Origin: Polyangiaceae bacterium
GTDB lineage: Bacteria > Myxococcota_A > Polyangia > Polyangiales > Polyangiaceae
Direction: 5' to 3'
Assembly (NCBI GenBank): GCA_019637265.1
Contig: JAHBVY010000001.1
Coordinates: 930,001 to 994,000, forward strand
DNA: 64,000 nucleotides
This document shows positions 47,306-56,384 of the stretch, in pieces. Each line of letters opens with the position of its first letter. The stretch's first letter is position 1. Both the position numbers and the translations under genes were made by a program. The notes under the pieces are model-generated. The model was not told where the DNA came from and searched no databases. It was given only the letters and a program-made list of their open reading frames with translations.

Positions 47306-49738
47306 TTACAGGCGCGCGCGCAAGGCGTGGAGCAGCGTCAAGGGGTGCGGCCCAGCGCTCACGCCAGCGTGAGGCGCCTGCTCGCGGCACCACGCGAGCA
47401 GCAGCGCCCCGAGCGCGCCGTCCCGCTCGCCGTCCTCTTCGCCGAGCCACAGCGCGCGGTAGTCCGCCGCCGCGAAGCCGCCGATCAACCCGAGGAGCTC
47501 CGCGCGCTTCAGCCCCGTCACGCCGCTCTCGCCCACCAGCGGCGTCAAGGCCGTGACCCAGCGCTCCCGCGCGCGGGCTGCGGCGTAGCGCCGCCCTCCG
47601 GGATCCAGCTCACCGCGCTCGAGCTCGCGCCGGAGCGGCAGCAGATCACGCTCCAAGGCGGCGCGCGCCGCGCGGAGCGGCTCGACGAGACGACCGGCCT
47701 CGATCGCGTCGGCCAAGCTCCGCTCCGGGGGAGCCTCCAGGGCGCTCGGGGGCGCGGGCGGCAGCGCCTCGAGCGCCCGCCGGAGCTCCGCCGTGAGGCG
47801 CGGTAAGCGGAGCTGGCCCGCGTCACGACGCAGCGCCGCCTCGAGCATCAGAATCTCTGACCAACCGGAGCTGGCGCGGGTGGCGTCGCTGGATGCTTGC
47901 CGCGCGGAAACGGCAATCACCGGGTACGCCGGGGTGAGCTCCGCCGCCGCGAGGCCTGACTCCACGTGCGCCAGGCAGGCAGCGCGCGCGGCGGCGTCCA
48001 AGCGGTCGAGCTTGTTCACCACCAGGATCAAGGGGAGCCCGCGCTCGCGGAGCGCCCGGAGGCGCTCGATCTCGCTCTGCGAGAGCGGCTGCGTGGCGTC
48101 GAGCAGCCACAGGGCGACGTGGGCGTCGTCCACCGCCAGAGTCACCGCGCGCGTGTGCTCCGCGTGCCCCGAGTTGAAGCCGGGGGTGTCCACCAACTCC
48201 AGCTCTCGGAGCGCCTGGTGCGGCGTGTGGATCACCACGCGAAGGACCTCCGGCGCCGCGATCAGCGCGCTCGCATCGCTCGTGAGCGGCAGCACGCGCG
48301 CGCTGCCATCCACCAGCTCGAGCCGCAAATACGGATCGCACGCGAAGGCCAGGTGGTGGCTCTTGGCGGTGGTCGGCACCACCCCCACTTGGGTCAGCTC
48401 CTGCCCCAGCCAGGCGTTGATGAACGAGGACTTGCCGGCGTTGAACTCCCCCACCACCGCGACCCGCAGTGGCCGCGAGAGGTCGGCCTCCAGCGCCATG
48501 AGGGTCTCCCTAAAATACAGATTAACTGACGAATCGCCCGGCAAGTGAAGCACAGCGACAGACTCTGCGACCCCCTCGAGCCACCTGAGCAGCTCAGCCA
48601 CCCGCTCGGGCGTGAGCAGCGCGCCCAGCGTCTCCGTCAACAGCTCTTCAGCCCAACTGCCTTTCTGCAGCGGGCTCGCGAGCAGCGCCTCGAGCCGCGC
48701 GGTGCCCGCTCGCGTGAGCGCGCGCTGGAGCGTCGCCTCCTCCTCCGAGAGCGCCGCGCCGTGGCTCTCCAGCGCCTCCGCGGCGCGCGTGAGATCGGCC
48801 GCGCTGCGGGTGCACACCGCCAAGGCCGCGTAGCGCCGCAGCCACGCCACGCTGGCGCCCGCCGCCGCGCCCTCGGCCAGCGCCGCGCGAGCCGCGTCGA
48901 AGCGCCCCTCGGCCTCCGCGAAGGCCGCGCGCCAACCTGAGTGCTCCTGCCACCCCAACGCCGACACCACGTCCCTCACCCGCGCGATGAAGACGGCGTC
49001 ATCCGCGCGCACCAAGTGCGCCGCCACCGCGGGCCCCACCCGCGGCGCCTCGAGCAGCAGCGCGCGGGTGAGCGCCCAGCTCGCGCTCGCGTCACCACAG
49101 GCAGCCCAAGCGCGGCCGCGCATCAGCCAGCCGTAGCCGTCGAGCACCTCCGGCGCCGGCGCCGCGTCCGCCAGGCCAAGCGCCTCGTCCACCCGCCCGC
49201 TGTCGAGCAGCGCCTCCACCTGGCGCCAGCGAAAGGCCGCGCTCTCACGCCCCGTGAGCCCCACCCGCGCGAGCCAGCGCTCCGCCCGCGCCACGTCCCC
49301 CCGGTCCAGGTCCAGATCGCACAGCCAGATCCGCGCGGCATCGGCCGCCGGGCGCGGCCCGTCTGCTTCGTCTGCGCGCTCGAGCGCTCGCTGCGGCGAG
49401 CGCCCGAGCGCCGCCTCGGCCTCCGCGAGGCGATACCAGACGTCAGCGCGGTGAGGCAGCAGCGGGGCCAGGCGCGCGAGCGCATCCGAAGCCTCCTCGA
49501 GCAGCCCGCAGGCTCCCGTCACGTCGGCCCACAAGAGCAAGGCGCTGGGCGACGCCGGTGAGAGCTCGAGCAGCTCTTCAGCGGGCTGCAGCGCCTCCCA
49601 GGGCCGCCCTGCGGCGAGCGCCGCGAGGCTCGCCTGACGCAGCCGCTCACCGCCCCGCGCCAGCACCTCCACGCGGCTCAGCCAGGCCTGGAGCTGCCCC
49701 TTGACCTGTCTCGAGCTAAGACCCGCGCGACGCTCCAC
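47306..49738 (-). CDS. TPR-dynamin-like GTPase
   Basis: An 810-residue protein. The N-terminal half (to ~residue 350) is a run of Ala-rich helical pairs of the TPR kind (LGRSPQRALERADEADGP, GYGWLMRGRAWAACGDAS). Then comes a dynamin-family GTPase: G1 GEFNAGKSSFINAWLG, G2 VPTTAK, G3 VDTPGFNSG, G4 VNKLDRLD. The C-terminal region is helical. Bacterial dynamin-like proteins remodel or protect membranes. The TPR fusion suggests a partner-binding role. GTG start; divergent from the kinase gene, 73 bases apart. Confidence 0.85.
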   Translation of the reverse strand: MERRAGLSSRQVKGQLQAWLSRVEVLARGGERLRQASLAALAAGRPWEALQPAEELLELSPASPSALLLWADVTGACGLLEEASDALARLAPLLPHRADVWYRLAEAEAALGRSPQRALERADEADGPRPAADAARIWLCDLDLDRGDVARAERWLARVGLTGRESAAFRWRQVEALLDSGRVDEALGLADAAPAPEVLDGYGWLMRGRAWAACGDASASWALTRALLLEAPRVGPAVAAHLVRADDAVFIARVRDVVSALGWQEHSGWRAAFAEAEGRFDAARAALAEGAAAGASVAWLRRYAALAVCTRSAADLTRAAEALESHGAALSEEEATLQRALTRAGTARLEALLASPLQKGSWAEELLTETLGALLTPERVAELLRWLEGVAESVAVLHLPGDSSVNLYFRETLMALEADLSRPLRVAVVGEFNAGKSSFINAWLGQELTQVGVVPTTAKSHHLAFACDPYLRLELVDGSARVLPLTSDASALIAAPEVLRVVIHTPHQALRELELVDTPGFNSGHAEHTRAVTLAVDDAHVALWLLDATQPLSQSEIERLRALRERGLPLILVVNKLDRLDAAARAACLAHVESGLAAAELTPAYPVIAVSARQASSDATRASSGWSEILMLEAALRRDAGQLRLPRLTAELRRALEALPPAPPSALEAPPERSLADAIEAGRLVEPLRAARAALERDLLPLRRELERGELDPGGRRYAAARARERWVTALTPLVGESGVTGLKRAELLGLIGGFAAADYRALWLGEEDGERDGALGALLLAWCREQAPHAGVSAGPHPLTLLHALRARL

Positions 49739-49811
49739 GGCGCTAGCATGGGCTCATGGCGCCCCGTTCCGGAAGCGGAAAGCCGAGCCAAGCGGCGCGC
49801 GGCGCACTAGC

Positions 49812-51506
49812 ATGCAACTCGTGCACCGGAAGGAGGGAGGCGGCACCACCGCCAGCGCGCGCATCAAGGCGCTGCTGATCCACGTGCACGCGCGCTCGGG
49901 CCCCGACGCGGCGGCCTCGCTGCTCCTCGAGACACGGCTCGATCGCGACTACCTCGAGGACGAGACGCGCCCCATCCCCTTCGAGCGCTGGCACGCCGGG
50001 CTGATCGCCTTCACCCGGCGCTGGGGCCGTGAGGCGCTCGCGGCGCTGGCGCCCGCGCTGGTGGCGGAGGAGGTGCTCGGCGCCTGGGGCCGCGTGCTGC
50101 GCGGCGCCACCGCACCCCACGAGGCCCTGGCGCAGCTCGATGGCTTCGGGGGGGACGACACGGACGCCGATCGCTGGGAGGTGCAGCGCGCCGCTCCCGG
50201 GCGCTGGCGCGGGCGCCTGCTCCTCGTGCGCGATCCGGCGCACGAGCGCGACGGGCTGTGCGCGCTCGCGCGCGCCGCTGAGCTCGCGGCGGTGCCGCTC
50301 TTGTTCGGGTGGGCGGAGGGGCGCGCCCAGCTAGTTCGCTTGGCTGTCGATGAGGGCTACGCCGAGTTCGAGCTCTGCTGGCGCGAGGCGCGGCGCGCGT
50401 TCCCCGTGGGCGCGCTGGTGGGTCTAGGCCTCGCGCCGCTCGTCAGCACCCTGATGGATCAGCCGCCGCTCACCGCCGCGCTCGCGGGTGTCGGCGGCGG
50501 CCTCGGGGGCGCACTGGCGGGCGCTTGGCTCACCCAGGAGCAGCGCCAGCGGGCTCGCGGCCAGGCCCAGCTGCTCAAGATCCAAGCGCTCGAGCGGCTG
50601 GCCGCGCTCCGGGAGCAGCGCGAACGAGGAGAGCTCGGTTACCACGCCGGCGCGGTGGTCGCCGGCAACTACCGGCTCGGGCGTCAGCTGGGGATCGGCG
50701 CCAGCGGCTCCATCTTCGAAGCCACGCGGCTGAGCGACCACGCCGAGGTGGCCATCAAGCTGCTGCGCACCCCGATCGCTCACGACACCGTGGCGGCGGA
50801 TCGCCTGCGCCGTGAGGCCGCGGCGCTCGGCCTCGCGTGGCACCCCAACGTGGTGGAGGTGTACGACGACGGCCACCTGCCCGATGGCACCAGCTACCTC
50901 GTGATGGAGCGGCTCCACGGCGAGACTTTATCAGCAAAGCTGACCGAATCGCCGCTCGAGCCCGCTGAGGTGCGGCGCATCGCCCTCGAGATCTGCGAGG
51001 CGCTCGAGGCCGTGCACGCCGCGGGGGTCATCCACCGTGACCTGAAGCCGAGCAACATCTTCCTGGTAGCTGGCGCGCCGGGGGAGCCGCCGCGGGTGAA
51101 GCTGCTCGACTTCGGGGTGGCCCGGGTGGAGTGGGCGGAGACCCGCATCACCCAAGCGGGGACGCCGGTCGGCACGCCAGGCTACATGGCACCCGAGCAG
51201 GAGCAGGGGATGGACGTCGACGCCCGGAGCGATCTGTTCGCGCTCGGCGGGGTGATCCAGGAGTGCCTGCTCGGCGCGCCGCCGAGCGAGCGCCGCTCCA
51301 TCGAGCCTCGCGAGCACCCGAGCGGTGTCCAGCGCGTGAGCCGAGCGCTGCCACGCGCTTGGCGGGTGCTGCTCGAGCGCGCCATGGCCCTCGAGCCGAG
51401 CCAGCGCTTCCCCGATGCGCGCCGCTTCAAGGAGGCGCTGCTCGAGCTGGATCCACAGCAAGGCGACCCCGAGCTCGAGCCGACCAGCGCCCCGTCGGCG
51501 CACTGA
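49812..51506 (+). CDS. Ser/Thr protein kinase with N-terminal sensor-like domain
   Basis: A 564-residue Hanks-type kinase. Kinase domain (~290-550): Gly loop LGIGASGSIFEA, Lys in VAIKLL, catalytic HRDLKPSN, DFGVAR, and GTPGYMAPEQ, all intact. Before it are ~185 residues of unknown alpha/beta sensor-like domain (residues 15-195; RWRGRLLLVRDPAHERDGLC, FELCWREA), a hydrophobic Gly/Ala stretch with two possible membrane segments and a coiled coil (QEQRQRARGQAQLLKIQALERL). The sensor part resembles small ligand-binding (HNOB/V4R-like) domains only loosely. ATG at 49812 chosen. Confidence 0.9.
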   Translation: MQLVHRKEGGGTTASARIKALLIHVHARSGPDAAASLLLETRLDRDYLEDETRPIPFERWHAGLIAFTRRWGREALAALAPALVAEEVLGAWGRVLRGATAPHEALAQLDGFGGDDTDADRWEVQRAAPGRWRGRLLLVRDPAHERDGLCALARAAELAAVPLLFGWAEGRAQLVRLAVDEGYAEFELCWREARRAFPVGALVGLGLAPLVSTLMDQPPLTAALAGVGGGLGGALAGAWLTQEQRQRARGQAQLLKIQALERLAALREQRERGELGYHAGAVVAGNYRLGRQLGIGASGSIFEATRLSDHAEVAIKLLRTPIAHDTVAADRLRREAAALGLAWHPNVVEVYDDGHLPDGTSYLVMERLHGETLSAKLTESPLEPAEVRRIALEICEALEAVHAAGVIHRDLKPSNIFLVAGAPGEPPRVKLLDFGVARVEWAETRITQAGTPVGTPGYMAPEQEQGMDVDARSDLFALGGVIQECLLGAPPSERRSIEPREHPSGVQRVSRALPRAWRVLLERAMALEPSQRFPDARRFKEALLELDPQQGDPELEPTSAPSAH

Positions 51507-51554
51507 CCGATTCCATTCGTGGGACAGACCATGACGCAGCTCCGTGCGCGGCTC

Positions 51555-51575
51555 GATCGGGGGGTTGGGCACCCC
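51555..51575 (-). repeat. dispersed G-rich motif copy after the kinase gene
   Basis: Minus strand GGTGCCCAACCCCCCGATC, partial match to the core. Confidence 0.5.
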
Positions 51576-51580
51576 CTGGG

Positions 51581-51604
51581 GGGGCAGGCACGGGGGCCTG
51601 CCCC
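51581..51604. terminator. GGGGCAGGC hairpin between convergent genes
   Basis: Perfect 9-bp stem GGGGCAGGC/GCCTGCCCC with a 6-base loop, followed by TACA. Located between the kinase gene and the convergent GT-C gene. From memory, very similar hairpins recur between genes of unrelated bacteria, so it may be a mobile repeat acting as terminator. Confidence 0.55.
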
Positions 51605-51625
51605 TACATCAATCATTTCAATGAC

Positions 51626-53089
51626 TTACAGGTCAGGTTGAATGGTGTGGATGATATATGTCTGCCCCCCTTTCCCTAGCGGCAGCGTGACGCGCTCGGC
51701 GCCCTTCAGCTCCGTGAGCTCCCGCAGGAGGCGCCGCTCCACCTGACGCGCGGGCAGCTCCGCGCCTGGCTCGTGCAGGAGCACCACCGCCTCGGCGCGG
51801 CGGCGTTCGAGCAAATGGGGATCGATCTGCTTGCTGGTGTGGCCGCCCGGCAGCTCCGCGATCCGTGGGTCGGTCACCCCCGCGAGGTCGATCACCTCGG
51901 CGCCCGTAGCCAGCACCCAGCCCACGTCCAGCGCGGCCACCCGGCGCCCCGTGAGGTGCGGCGTGGCCGCCTCGATCAGCCGCTCCCGATCCGCCATCAC
52001 GTGCCGCGCGGAAGCGCCCGAGTGCCACTGCATCAGCCCCGCGGCGGTGAGCACCAGCGCGCCCCGCGCGAGCTGCGAGCCCCAGTGCGTGCGCCAGGCC
52101 AGCTCGGCCGCCACCCGCGCCGCGAGCGGCAGCACCGGCACGTACAGGCGAAACAGCGCCATCCAGTCGCCGCCCACCAAGACCAGGCTCACGGCGTGCG
52201 CCCCGAGCGCAGCCGCCGCCACACGCCCCGCGTACGACAGCCGCCCGAGCCCCCACGGCGCCACCACACACAGGTACCCTGACAAGATCCAACCCCCCAG
52301 CGCGTAGCGCAGGCCGTGAGGCAGATCGCTGGGTTTGGCCAGGCTACTCAGCGGCGCTGGGCCCTCGAACCAGATCAGGCGAGCGGCGATCACGAGCGCG
52401 CTGGGGAGCAGGCCCACCGCGAGGAGCAGCAGCCGCCAGCGCCACGCTGGCAGCAGGCCCGCGGCGCCGAGCCACAGCACCAGCACCGCGGGCAGGAGCT
52501 CCGGCCGCCACGCCGCGGCGACGCCCAGCGCGAGCGCACCGGGGAGGCAGCGCACGAGCCGGGGCCCAAGGCCCCAGTGACCTGCCAAACCCCCAAAATC
52601 CCCAGCGAAATCGAGCATGAGAGCGGCCCCCAACGCGACGAGCAAACAGGCCCAGGGCGTCTCCATGCCGCTGCTCGCCCAAGCGCCGGCGCAAGGGACG
52701 AGCGCGAACAGCGCGAGCCAACCGAGCCCCCGCGCCCCGAAGCGGGCCAGCCAGGCGCCGAGCCAGGCCATCGTCACGAGCCACGCGGCGGCGCCCGCCG
52801 TGCGCGCGATCTGCAGCGCTTCGAGCGCGCTGGCTGGCTTCGCGAGCGCGAGCAGGTGCGCGTAGCCGAGCGGCGTCACGGCATCCACCAGCTCACCTGA
52901 CGGATTCACGCGATAGCCCAAGCCCGCGCTCAGGTTGGCGGCGACGCGCGCCGTGATCAGCGCGTCATCGACGGTGTAGCCCCAGCCCCACAGCACCATG
53001 CCCGCGCCGAGCAGGAGACCGACGAGCGCCCCCGCCCCACGCGAGCCGCGCCCCCCACCCTGGCCCCGGCTGCTCTCCAAACGACTCAC
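51626..53089 (-). CDS. GT-C-like multi-spanning membrane protein (glycosyltransferase 39/87-like)
   Basis: A 487-residue protein with about ten hydrophobic helices and the N-terminal loop motif TVDDALITARVAANLSAGLGYRVNPSGE, where paired acids after the first helix are the hallmark of GT-C glycosyltransferases using lipid-linked sugars. The last ~130 residues are soluble. The sugar and acceptor are unknown. Residues ~163-172 (GDFGGLAGHW) in a loop are encoded by a copy of the dispersed motif. It is convergent with the kinase gene. Confidence 0.78.
   Translation of the reverse strand: MSRLESSRGQGGGRGSRGAGALVGLLLGAGMVLWGWGYTVDDALITARVAANLSAGLGYRVNPSGELVDAVTPLGYAHLLALAKPASALEALQIARTAGAAAWLVTMAWLGAWLARFGARGLGWLALFALVPCAGAWASSGMETPWACLLVALGAALMLDFAGDFGGLAGHWGLGPRLVRCLPGALALGVAAAWRPELLPAVLVLWLGAAGLLPAWRWRLLLLAVGLLPSALVIAARLIWFEGPAPLSSLAKPSDLPHGLRYALGGWILSGYLCVVAPWGLGRLSYAGRVAAAALGAHAVSLVLVGGDWMALFRLYVPVLPLAARVAAELAWRTHWGSQLARGALVLTAAGLMQWHSGASARHVMADRERLIEAATPHLTGRRVAALDVGWVLATGAEVIDLAGVTDPRIAELPGGHTSKQIDPHLLERRRAEAVVLLHEPGAELPARQVERRLLRELTELKGAERVTLPLGKGGQTYIIHTIQPDL
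52574..52603 (+). repeat. dispersed motif copy inside the GT-C gene
   Basis: Plus strand CAGTGACCTGCCAAACCCCC then AAAATCCCC; 21 bases identical to the intergenic copy at 45598-45630. It is read in frame by the minus-strand gene. Confidence 0.8.
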
Positions 53090-53195
53090 GCGAGCCGAAT
53101 CCTGCCCTAGCCCGCTTGAGCGCGGGTGTCCAAAACCCGGCCAAGCCCGCGGGAAAGTTCGGCCTCCTGGCTCGGCTCCCTACGATTGCCCTCGC

Positions 53196-55484
53196 ATGTC
53201 GGCCCTGCACGTCGTCGTTCGTCCCCGCCCCCAAGGTCCCCCCGGTACCCCCCTCAGCTCGCTCTATGGCCTGTTCGACGTGGTCGTCGATGGGGTCAAC
53301 CTGACGGCGCGGATCGGCGAAGGTGAGGCGCTCGCCCTGCTGGGTGAGCTGGGTCACGCCGTCGCGAGCCTCGCGACGGGCCGCCACGCGCGCGCCACCC
53401 TGAACCTGTACGCCGACGTGGAGGCGTGGGAGCTCGGCCTCGAGCGCGTCGGGGAGCAGGTGCTGCTCAGCGTGTTCCGCAGCGGGCCGGTGGCGGAGGT
53501 CGCCGTGTTCGAGCGCAAGGTCAGCTTGCAGGCCTTGATCGATGGGACCCGCCGCGCGCTGGCCGAGCTCGAGCCCCCCGCGCGCGCGCCCACCCCCGTC
53601 GCTGCCTTGGTGCGCTCCGCCCGCGCGGCGCTCGAGCGAGGCACCCCCCCGACCCGCGCCCTCGCCACCCCGCGCGCGCCCGCGCGCGTCCAGCTCAAGA
53701 CGCAAGACGGCCTGGGCCTGGCGATGGCCGCCGCGTTCCGCACCGGCCGCGCGGATCAGCGGGGCGCCAGCGTGGAGCGCGCGGATCTGCACGCGCTGCT
53801 TGGCTTGGGGCAGCTCGAGGTGTCCAAGAACGGGAAGACAGCGCGCCTGTCCGACGTGCACCTGTTCCTGATCGCCGAGCGCTTGGTTCAAATCGCTGAC
53901 GATTTGCTCGAGGCCTGGCGCTCGGGGCGCGCCCTGATGCGGCGCTTCGAGGTGGGCGGGGCGCGCTTCGGGCTCCGTCGTGGTCCGAGCGACTCGCCGG
54001 TGGCGCTCACCCTCAGCGCCAGCCAGCAGGGTCCCGACGCGCCGAGTATCACCTTCCCGGAGCTGAAGGCGCCCGCCCTGGTGGACGGCGTCACGCGCCT
54101 GGTGCGCGCGCTGGCCAGTGCCTACATCGAGCACGACCCGAGTCAGCGCCAGAACCTGCGCCTGCTCGCGCTGTCGAGCGCCGCGGCCAGCCTCGCCGAG
54201 CGCCTGGACGACGCGCTGTGCGACGACAGCCTGACCAACCCCGAGCCGGAGAGCTACGCCTCGTTCGGCTCACGCCGCGCCACGCGGCACTCCGTTGGGA
54301 TGTGGGAGCACGGCGGCAAGATGCGCTTCATGCCGCGCTGGGTCGCCACCGTCCCCGGCATCGACTTGCGCGCCACCTTCCTGTGCGGCGATCGGGTGGT
54401 GGTCGGCGCCGCGCGCGAGACGGCGTGCATCGATCGCGCCACCGGCGAGATGCTGTGGCGGCAGCCCACCCAACGCGCGGCGGCGGTGGTGACGCCCGCC
54501 GGCCTCGCGCGGCTCCACCCCGACGGGCGCGTCGATTTGGTGAGCTTGGATGACGGTGAGGTCCGCTTCCGTAAGCAGCTGGCGCCGCGGGTGCCGAGCG
54601 GCGCCTCGGGCGCGGTGGTGCACACGCCCGGGCTGCCGAAGTTGCTCGTGGTGGCGGAGGGCGAGCGGCAGATCACGGCGCTCGACTTGGTGAGCGGCGA
54701 GGTGCGTTGGCGCCACACCGCGCGCCGCCCCGGCGCCTACCGCATGCGCCGCGCGGGCAAGCTGCTGCTCACCGGCGGCGGCGACTCCTCGCTGTTCGCG
54801 CTGGACGTGACCACCGGAGACGTCGTGTGGCGCGCGCGCGATCGCATGCCCTTCCACGCCGACGTCACCATCGACAAGGACACTGCCTTCGCCATGAGCG
54901 CCGCCGCGAGCGGCCCCTGTCGGCTGCACTGCATCGATCCGTGGACCGGGAGTGAGCTGTGGCGCGCCGACATCCCGGAGCACAAGGCCCGCGGGCAGGC
55001 GCCGCTCGTCACTCAAGAGGTGGTGATCGTGCCCACGCGTGACAAGCGCGGCGTCGGGGCCCGCGCCTTCCACCGCGACACCGGCGAGCCGCTGTGGGAG
55101 CAAGCGCCAGGGCTCGCCTCGGCGACCACCGCTTGGCTGGCGGTGGATGACGCGGTGCTCATCAACAGCGACGCGGGCACCTTCATTTGCCTCGACGCGG
55201 CGACCGGCGTCGTGCGCTACAGCCACGTCTTCTCACGCTCGGTGGACGCCGATCAGCCGCGACGCCTGGAGCCGGTGCTGAGGAGCGGCGCGCTGTTCGT
55301 GCCGCAGCACGAGATCCACGTGGTGCGCCCCAAGGATGGCGAGGTCATCGGCTGCGTCCCCACCGACTTGATCCCCGATTTGCTGCGGGTGGACGAGCGC
55401 TGCGATGTCTACGTGGCGGAGGAGAGCGGGCACCTGGCGGCGTTCGGCGCCGCGCCGCGACTCTCCGTGGTGGGGCGCCGCTAG
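53196..55484 (+). CDS. PQQ-like beta-propeller protein with duplicated N-terminal domain
   Basis: A 762-residue protein. ATG at 53196 chosen because the upstream frame is Pro/Arg-rich leader. Residues ~345-760 form a propeller with PQQ/BamB-type blade ends: GEMLWRQ, GEVRFRK, GEVRWRH, GDVVWRA, GSELWRA, GEPLWEQ. The first ~340 residues look like two copies of one domain: WELGLERVGEQVLLSVFRSG..LQALIDGTRRALAEL and FGLRRGPSDSPVALTLSASQ..PALVDGVTRLVRALA. No signal peptide is evident, so it may be cytoplasmic. Function unknown. Confidence 0.8.
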   Translation: MSALHVVVRPRPQGPPGTPLSSLYGLFDVVVDGVNLTARIGEGEALALLGELGHAVASLATGRHARATLNLYADVEAWELGLERVGEQVLLSVFRSGPVAEVAVFERKVSLQALIDGTRRALAELEPPARAPTPVAALVRSARAALERGTPPTRALATPRAPARVQLKTQDGLGLAMAAAFRTGRADQRGASVERADLHALLGLGQLEVSKNGKTARLSDVHLFLIAERLVQIADDLLEAWRSGRALMRRFEVGGARFGLRRGPSDSPVALTLSASQQGPDAPSITFPELKAPALVDGVTRLVRALASAYIEHDPSQRQNLRLLALSSAAASLAERLDDALCDDSLTNPEPESYASFGSRRATRHSVGMWEHGGKMRFMPRWVATVPGIDLRATFLCGDRVVVGAARETACIDRATGEMLWRQPTQRAAAVVTPAGLARLHPDGRVDLVSLDDGEVRFRKQLAPRVPSGASGAVVHTPGLPKLLVVAEGERQITALDLVSGEVRWRHTARRPGAYRMRRAGKLLLTGGGDSSLFALDVTTGDVVWRARDRMPFHADVTIDKDTAFAMSAAASGPCRLHCIDPWTGSELWRADIPEHKARGQAPLVTQEVVIVPTRDKRGVGARAFHRDTGEPLWEQAPGLASATTAWLAVDDAVLINSDAGTFICLDAATGVVRYSHVFSRSVDADQPRRLEPVLRSGALFVPQHEIHVVRPKDGEVIGCVPTDLIPDLLRVDERCDVYVAEESGHLAAFGAAPRLSVVGRR

Positions 55485-55513
55485 GACGACGAACGGTTCA
55501 CCGTGGGTCGTCC
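55484..55513. terminator. hairpin family A, copy 3 (after the propeller gene)
   Basis: Begins on the last base of the propeller stop. Arms GGACGAC-GA-ACGGT / ACCGT-GG-GTCGTCC; 12 of 14 positions pair, with the family's central GA/GG mismatch. A terminator role is inferred from position. Confidence 0.65.
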
Positions 55514-55544
55514 TCGAATCAGCGAGCTAGCGCGCCAATCCAGC

Positions 55545-56369
55545 TCAACCCGAGTGCGCTTCGCCGCCGTCGATGAACAGCGTGTTGCCCGTCATCCAGT
55601 AGGTGCAGGGCTGCGCCAGCGCCACGATCGCGTGCGCGATGTCCTCCGGCAGGGTGAGGCGGTGGGTCGGCACCTTGCGGATGGCCACCTCGGCGATCTT
55701 GTCGTTGTTGGGGATCTTCTTGAGCGCCGGTGTGTCGGTCACGCCGGCGCACAGCGCGTTCACCGTGATGCCGCGCGGCGCGAGCTCCATCGCCAGCTGA
55801 CGGCAGTGCGACTCCAGCGCGCTCTTGGCGGCGCTCACCGCGCCGTAGCCGCCCCACGTCTCCCGCGCGCCGTTGGAGGTCATCGCGTAGATGCGACCCT
55901 CGCTCGACATCAAGTCGCGCTCCAGCACCGCCTGCGTCCAGTACACCAGGCTGTGCGCCATCACGTCGCAGGTCATGTCCATCTGCCGCGGCGTGAGCTG
56001 CTCCTTCGGATCCGCGTCCACGAAGGGGCGGAGCGTGCCGAACGCCAGTGAGTGGAGCAGAACGCGGACTTGCTCGCCCTGCCCGCGCTCGTCGAAGCGA
56101 CGCTTCACCTCATCCAGCACCTCGGCGCGGCGCTGCTCGTCGGCGGCGTTGACGTTGAAGAACCACGCCTCGCGCCCGAGCCCACGGATCTCCTCCGTGA
56201 GCTGCTCCACCGCGGGCATCGTGGCGCGCCGATCGAGGTGCACCCCGATGATGTGGCAGCCTGCGCGCGCCAAGGTCCGGCTCACGGCGGCGCCGAAGCC
56301 GCTCGACGCCCCCAAGATCAACGCCCACCCCGTGAGGGATGGCAGCGCCACATGGTTGGTTTCGCTCAT
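55545..56369 (-). CDS. SDR-family enoyl-ACP reductase (FabL-like)
   Basis: A 274-residue NAD(P)H-dependent reductase. Rossmann Gly motif GASSGFGAAVS, HSLAFGTLRPF, and catalytic YGAVSAAK, a Tyr-x6-Lys spacing as in FabI/FabL enoyl reductases rather than Tyr-x3-Lys of ordinary SDRs. The C-terminus (AGVTDTPALKKIPNNDK, GNTLFIDGGEAHSG) resembles Bacillus FabL. It would reduce enoyl-ACP in the last step of fatty-acid elongation, or a related acyl substrate. It follows the small Fe-S gene by 15 bases. Confidence 0.85.
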   Translation of the reverse strand: MSETNHVALPSLTGWALILGASSGFGAAVSRTLARAGCHIIGVHLDRRATMPAVEQLTEEIRGLGREAWFFNVNAADEQRRAEVLDEVKRRFDERGQGEQVRVLLHSLAFGTLRPFVDADPKEQLTPRQMDMTCDVMAHSLVYWTQAVLERDLMSSEGRIYAMTSNGARETWGGYGAVSAAKSALESHCRQLAMELAPRGITVNALCAGVTDTPALKKIPNNDKIAEVAIRKVPTHRLTLPEDIAHAIVALAQPCTYWMTGNTLFIDGGEAHSG

Positions 56370-56384
56370 CGCTCTGGCGCTCTA

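Noticed and set aside
52998-53195. Longer start of the propeller protein
   Set aside because: The extension is Pro/Arg-rich, overlaps the divergent gene's 5' end and has no ribosome site; ATG 53196 begins the ordered domain.
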